5,749 nucleotides of DNA from contig JAEUQL010000263.1 of NCBI GenBank assembly GCA_016789295.1, positions 1-5,749 of the forward strand, given 5' to 3'. Origin of the DNA: Blastocatellia bacterium (GTDB lineage Bacteria; Acidobacteriota; Blastocatellia; Chloracidobacteriales; JADJPF01). The notes under the pieces are model-generated. The model had not been told where the DNA came from and did not search any database. It worked only from the letters and a program-made list of their open reading frames with translations. Positions 5,364-5,749 of this stretch are shown here, piece after piece. Both the position numbers and the translations under genes were made by a program. The stretch's first letter is position 1. Each line of letters opens with the position of its first letter.

Positions 5364-5749
5364 CTACATGGCTCGATCACTGAGTGAATGGTGCGGAAGA
5401 GGACGGTGCATGCGCTCATATCTTTCTCGCATCTCCTGAATTCTCATCTCTGGTGTCCTCATATCTCGCCGTGAACTCATCACATAGTTATTACCAGCTT
5501 TATAGCTATTGTAGCTGTTGGCCATCTGGTAACTATTACCCATCTGATAGCTGTTACCCATCTGATAGCTGTTACCCATCTGATAGTTGTTGTTGTAATA
5601 TGGACTGAGTACAACAGCATGGCGTAGCTGTCTTTGAAGTCTTGCCTTCGCTTCCCTTGCTCGGCGACTCAATTCCCTGTTGTCGTGTGCAAGGTGAACA
5701 AGCAATGTTCTCCCTTTCAAACGATAACCATTGAAGTAGCGTATAGCTT
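5364..5749 (-). CDS. RRM-type RNA-binding protein, C-terminal part with Tyr/Asn/Gln/Met repeat tail (5' truncated by window edge)
   Basis: The frame is open to the right edge and ends with TAG at 5364-5366, giving 127 residues of a longer protein. The first residues, AIRYFNGYRLKGRTLLVHLA (1-20), match the last helix and strand of an RNA recognition motif (the AI-x-x-LNG-x-x-L-x-GR-x-L-x-V-x-x-A pattern); the RNP1 and RNP2 strands would lie outside the window. A basic helix follows (about 24-44, RRAREAKARLQRQLR). Then comes a low-complexity stretch (50-88) with nine Tyr and ten Asn, built on the hexapeptide GNSYQM, and an Arg/Met/His-rich end (about 92-127). The TTG at 5720 is an internal codon, not a start. 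RRM proteins in bacteria, best known in cyanobacteria, bind single-stranded RNA, often with a short low-complexity tail. This tail is reminiscent of prion-like segments of eukaryotic RNA-binding proteins. A role in RNA binding is well supported; self-association is inference. Confidence 0.85.
   Translation of the reverse strand, partial: AIRYFNGYRLKGRTLLVHLAHDNRELSRRAREAKARLQRQLRHAVVLSPYYNNNYQMGNSYQMGNSYQMGNSYQMANSYNSYKAGNNYVMSSRRDMRTPEMRIQEMRERYERMHRPLPHHSLSDRAM
5523..5594 (-). repeat. Four tandem 18-bp units encoding the GNSYQM hexapeptide
   Basis: Four consecutive 18-bp units start at 5523, 5541, 5559 and 5577 on the plus strand. The two central units are identical (CATCTGATAGCTGTTACC). 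The first differs at three positions, all silent, and the last diverges in its second half (NNN in place of GNS). The block 5505-5522 resembles a decayed fifth unit (ANSYNS). The unit is six codons long, so copy changes keep the frame. Confidence 0.9.

Noticed and set aside
5384..5608. Plus-strand open frame with a CYPSDS repeat
   Set aside because: The repeat is only the antisense reading of the 18-bp units; the minus-strand frame continues into a true RRM sequence.

Overview
The window reads as chromosomal DNA of a Gram-negative, AT-rich bacterium, most likely an acidobacterium (Acidobacteriota, possibly Blastocatellia). The main clue is the C-terminal half of an Oar-type TonB-dependent outer-membrane receptor at the left edge, a family greatly expanded in that phylum. 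The lineage call is an inference from protein style only; no rRNA, tRNA or other marker gene is present. No insertion sequence, integrase, CRISPR array or phage gene was seen.

Layout, plus strand: (1) positions 2-1117 hold the end of the receptor gene, closed by a strong intrinsic terminator at 1123-1149. (2) Positions 1155-3176 hold a tight three-gene operon with gaps of 10 and 8 bases: a DUF71/COG2102 PP-loop ATPase (the family that includes diphthamide synthase Dph6), a YjbQ/UPF0047 protein, and a BtuF-like cobalamin-binding-type protein with no export signal. This grouping fits the published proposal that one bacterial DUF71 branch works in B12 (corrinoid) salvage. It is the most functionally suggestive part of the window.

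Layout, minus strand: (3) positions 4212-3235 encode a protein resembling a family annotated as heme-binding beta-barrel proteins, convergent with the operon, with a clear Shine-Dalgarno and an inverted repeat in its leader. (4) Positions 4213-4585 are very AT-rich non-coding DNA with several inverted repeats. (5) Positions 5230-4586 encode an unrecognised 214-residue protein with a probable small beta-barrel N-terminus, a long acidic middle and a C-terminal four-cysteine zinc-ribbon-like segment. (6) From 5364 to the right edge lies the end of an RNA-recognition-motif (RRM) protein whose basic tail carries a Tyr/Asn/Gln/Met-rich hexapeptide repeat encoded by an 18-bp tandem repeat.

Working together: the three plus-strand genes are probably co-transcribed and may process or sense a corrinoid in the cytoplasm. 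The three minus-strand genes are widely spaced and look independently controlled. The two points most worth follow-up are the DUF71-YjbQ-BtuF-like operon and the low-complexity repeat tail of the bacterial RRM protein.
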